DNA of 14,872 nt from positions 1-14,872 of the forward strand of contig QKGW01000103.1 in NCBI GenBank assembly GCA_003250275.1. Reading direction: 5' to 3'. The position numbers and the translations under genes are program-made. Source of the stretch: Alphaproteobacteria bacterium (GTDB lineage: Bacteria; Pseudomonadota; Alphaproteobacteria; Rhodospirillales; Rhodospirillaceae). This document shows positions 13,621-14,872 of this stretch, in pieces. Each line of letters opens with the position of its first letter. The first letter of the stretch is position 1. The notes under the pieces are model-generated. The model saw nothing but the letters and a program-made list of their open reading frames with translations. It had not been told where the DNA came from and ran no database searches.

Positions 13621-14450
13621 CCGATCTCGCGGCCTATCATGCCTGGAATATTGCGGCGGTGCGTTTCGGCGCTCCACCCGCGGATCTCTCGCCCGAACAA
13701 GGCGTGCGTCTCGCCGCCGCGGTCGAGCAGGCGGTGGCACTCGAGGCCCGCATTCTCGAAACCCGCGAGGCGGCGGCGGTGATGCTGCCGATCGACCAGA
13801 TCGCCGACGCGGTCGCGGGCTGGCGCGGCGAGAACCCGCGCTGCGACATCTCCGATACCGTGCTGTTCGAGGCGCTGCACCGCGAGCTGCGCGTGCAGGC
13901 GGTGCTCGACGGTGTCGCCGGGCGCGCCCCGGCGGTGAGCGAGCTCGAGGTGCGCGACTATTACGACGCCAACCCCGAGCGCTTCGTCCGCCCCGAGCGG
14001 CGGCTGGTGCGCCACATCCTCGTCACCGTCAATCCCGAGTTCGCCGAGAACACCGAGACCGAGGCGCGCACGCGCATCGATGCGCTCGCCGACGCGCTCC
14101 GCGCCGGGGCGGGGTTTGCCGACCTCGCCCAGCGCCACTCCGAATGCCCGACCGCGATGAAGGGCGGCGAAGTCGGCGCCGTCGCGCCCGGCGCCCTCTA
14201 CCCCGAGATCGAGGCGATCGCCTTCGCCCTGCCGCCGGGCGGCTGGGGCGGGCCGGTGCGCACCGAGCTGGGCTGGCACCTCGTCGCCTGCGACGGCGTC
14301 GAGCCCGGCGATACCGTGCCGTTCGACGATGCCGCCGCGGCGATCCGCGACCATCTCGTCAAGCAGCGCCGCCGCACCGCCCAGACCGGCTGGCTGCGCG
14401 CGCTGATGATGCGGCCGGTGCTGGTGAAGAGCGATACCGCCGCCGCCTGA
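13617..14450 (+). CDS. nifM: NifM, parvulin-type prolyl isomerase for NifH maturation
   Basis: Predicted 277-residue protein. NifM proteins help fold and activate the Fe protein (NifH) as peptidyl-prolyl cis-trans isomerases. The N-terminal half (to about 120) is a helical region without a signal peptide, as in cytoplasmic NifM. The parvulin domain runs from about 135 to 230: RRLVRHILVTVNPEF, FADLAQRHSECPTAMKGGEVGAVAPGAL, IEAIAFALPPGG and ELGWHLVACDG. Lack of a signal peptide separates it from the periplasmic SurA/PpiD type. The ATG lies in an overlap with nifZ, with AGAGGA upstream. Final gene of the nifV unit. A generic parvulin is the alternative, but the nifWZ context argues for NifM. Confidence 0.88.
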   Translation: MTDLAAYHAWNIAAVRFGAPPADLSPEQGVRLAAAVEQAVALEARILETREAAAVMLPIDQIADAVAGWRGENPRCDISDTVLFEALHRELRVQAVLDGVAGRAPAVSELEVRDYYDANPERFVRPERRLVRHILVTVNPEFAENTETEARTRIDALADALRAGAGFADLAQRHSECPTAMKGGEVGAVAPGALYPEIEAIAFALPPGGWGGPVRTELGWHLVACDGVEPGDTVPFDDAAAAIRDHLVKQRRRTAQTGWLRALMMRPVLVKSDTAAA

Positions 14451-14508
14451 GCGCGCCGTCGCGAAACCGTCACGGTTCGAGATTCCCGCATACCAAGTCT
14501 TGATCGAC

Positions 14509-14537
14509 CGGCCCCTGCATCCTAGATGTAGGGGCCG
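14509..14537 (+). terminator. Strong hairpin after nifM
   Basis: A 12-bp stem (one G-U pair) with the five-base loop CCTAG lies 58 bases after the nifM stop. The arms are 14509-14520 and 14526-14537. No T-run follows directly, so it may need Rho or act with the next hairpin, or mainly protect the 3' end of the mRNA. Confidence 0.6.
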
Positions 14538-14539
14538 TG

Positions 14540-14562
14540 CCGCGTTCTGGCGCGGTTTCCTT
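14540..14562 (+). terminator. Second hairpin with T-rich tail
   Basis: CCGCG and CGCGG around a six-base loop, followed by TTTCCTT, form a weak intrinsic-terminator shape right after the first hairpin. Together they would separate nif transcription from the downstream ribosomal promoters. Confidence 0.5.
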
Positions 14563-14580
14563 CGGGTTTCTCACCTTTCC

Positions 14581-14638
14581 GAAAAAACATTCAAAAAAGT
14601 GTTTGACGGGTTGGAGTGAAGGGCTTAGAAGGTGGCCT
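14581..14638 (+). promoter_or_regulatory. Vegetative promoter P1 of a probable rRNA operon
   Basis: An A-rich stretch resembling an UP element (14581-14600) precedes -35 TTGACG (14603-14608), a 17-base spacer and -10 TAGAAG (14626-14631). A GC-rich discriminator follows, as expected for stringently controlled ribosomal promoters. The last 12 bases of spacer and -10 are nearly the same as in P2. Confidence 0.72.
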
Positions 14639-14716
14639 CCCGACGCGAGGCGGTGAGCGAAAAAGCGAAAGCGAGCTTACTGAAACGGGTTGTGGCGGTG
14701 GACTTCCGAAAGGGGG

Positions 14717-14752
14717 TTGACCGGGAGAGATGAAGGGTTTAGACCCTGCGCC
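14717..14752 (+). promoter_or_regulatory. Vegetative promoter P2 of a probable rRNA operon
   Basis: -35 TTGACC (14717-14722), a 17-base spacer and -10 TAGACC (14740-14745), 114 bases downstream of P1. TGAAGGGYTTAGA is shared with P1, and GCCTCC in the discriminator is similar in both. Tandem promoters of this form are usual before rrn operons. Confidence 0.72.
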
Positions 14753-14872
14753 TCCAAACGCTCTTAGACATTGTGGATCGGAAGAAAGGGATACGCGGGC
14801 GGCGGTTTGCTCGTTGAGCGGACTGGTGTCGCGTATCTTTAAGAAAAGCGTACCCCGTTAATACGGAAGTAC
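14753..14872 (+). other. rRNA operon leader with boxA-like element (16S gene beyond the window)
   Basis: A boxA-like antitermination element (GCTCTTAGACA at 14760-14770; E. coli TGCTCTTTAACA) is followed by GGATCGGAAGAAAGGGATAC, a text I recall as typical of alphaproteobacterial pre-16S leaders. No protein-coding gene is seen from 14451 to the end. The 16S 5' end (AGAGTTTGATC) is not reached. A short palindrome, CCGT-TAAT-ACGG, lies close to the right edge (about 14854-14865). Confidence 0.65.

Noticed and set aside
14468..14478. Short palindrome AACCG-T-CACGGTT shortly after nifM
   Set aside because: The loop would be too small for a stable hairpin and no T-run follows; the larger hairpins at 14509-14562 are better candidates.
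1..14872. CRISPR arrays, tRNA genes, insertion sequences and attachment sites
   Set aside because: No regularly spaced repeats, tRNA-like cloverleaf text, transposase-like frame or flanking inverted repeats were noticed.

Overview
The window is a GC-rich (roughly 70% by eye), densely packed piece of an alphaproteobacterial chromosome. It carries the accessory half of a molybdenum-nitrogenase (nif) region and ends just inside the promoter and leader of what looks like a ribosomal RNA operon. Gene content and order (nifE-nifN-nifX, a DUF269 gene, fdxB; then nifIscA, a NifU-type gene, nifS; then nifV, nifW, nifZ, nifM), the NifA/sigma-54 control sites and the style of the rRNA leader suggest a free-living diazotroph of the Rhodospirillales type. 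That placement is an inference. The structural genes nifHDK and also nifB, nifA and nifQ are not in the window.

Layout. (1) Bases 1-3383 lie outside the classical nif set: the tail of an unknown gene, a leftward flavin-dependent monooxygenase-like gene, and a divergent two-gene unit. That unit encodes a small PNPOx-like (split-barrel flavin-binding fold) protein and a larger protein joining a PNPOx-like domain, a GAF domain and a C-terminal possible winged helix. The divergent spacer holds a striking 18-bp direct repeat. (2) Bases 3397-9527 form the first nif unit. It starts at a NifA site and a sigma-54 promoter and reads nifE, nifN, nifX, an RseC-like membrane protein, DUF269, fdxB, an unknown 131-residue protein and an ApbE-type flavin transferase. 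(3) Bases 9532-11511 form the second unit, with its own NifA site and sigma-54 promoter: nifIscA, a NifU C-terminal-domain protein and nifS. (4) Bases 11550-14450 form the third unit, again with its own control region: nifV, nifW, nifZ, nifM. It is followed by two hairpins that probably end transcription. (5) Bases 14581-14872 contain two tandem vegetative promoters and a boxA-like element typical of an rrn leader. The 16S gene itself would start beyond the window.

How it works together. NifE and NifN form the scaffold on which the iron-molybdenum cofactor precursor matures. NifX and the DUF269 protein probably carry or chaperone cofactor intermediates. NifV makes homocitrate, the organic ligand of the cofactor. 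NifS, NifIscA and the NifU-type protein supply iron-sulfur clusters. NifW, NifZ and NifM help mature or protect the MoFe and Fe proteins. FdxB is a candidate low-potential electron carrier. The RseC-like and ApbE-like proteins recall the Rnf/Rsx electron-transport system, whose subunits need covalently bound FMN, so this operon may carry helpers for electron supply to nitrogenase. The most novel-looking parts are the PNPOx/GAF/winged-helix pair with its direct-repeat control region, the RseC and ApbE insertions, and the unknown 131-residue protein.
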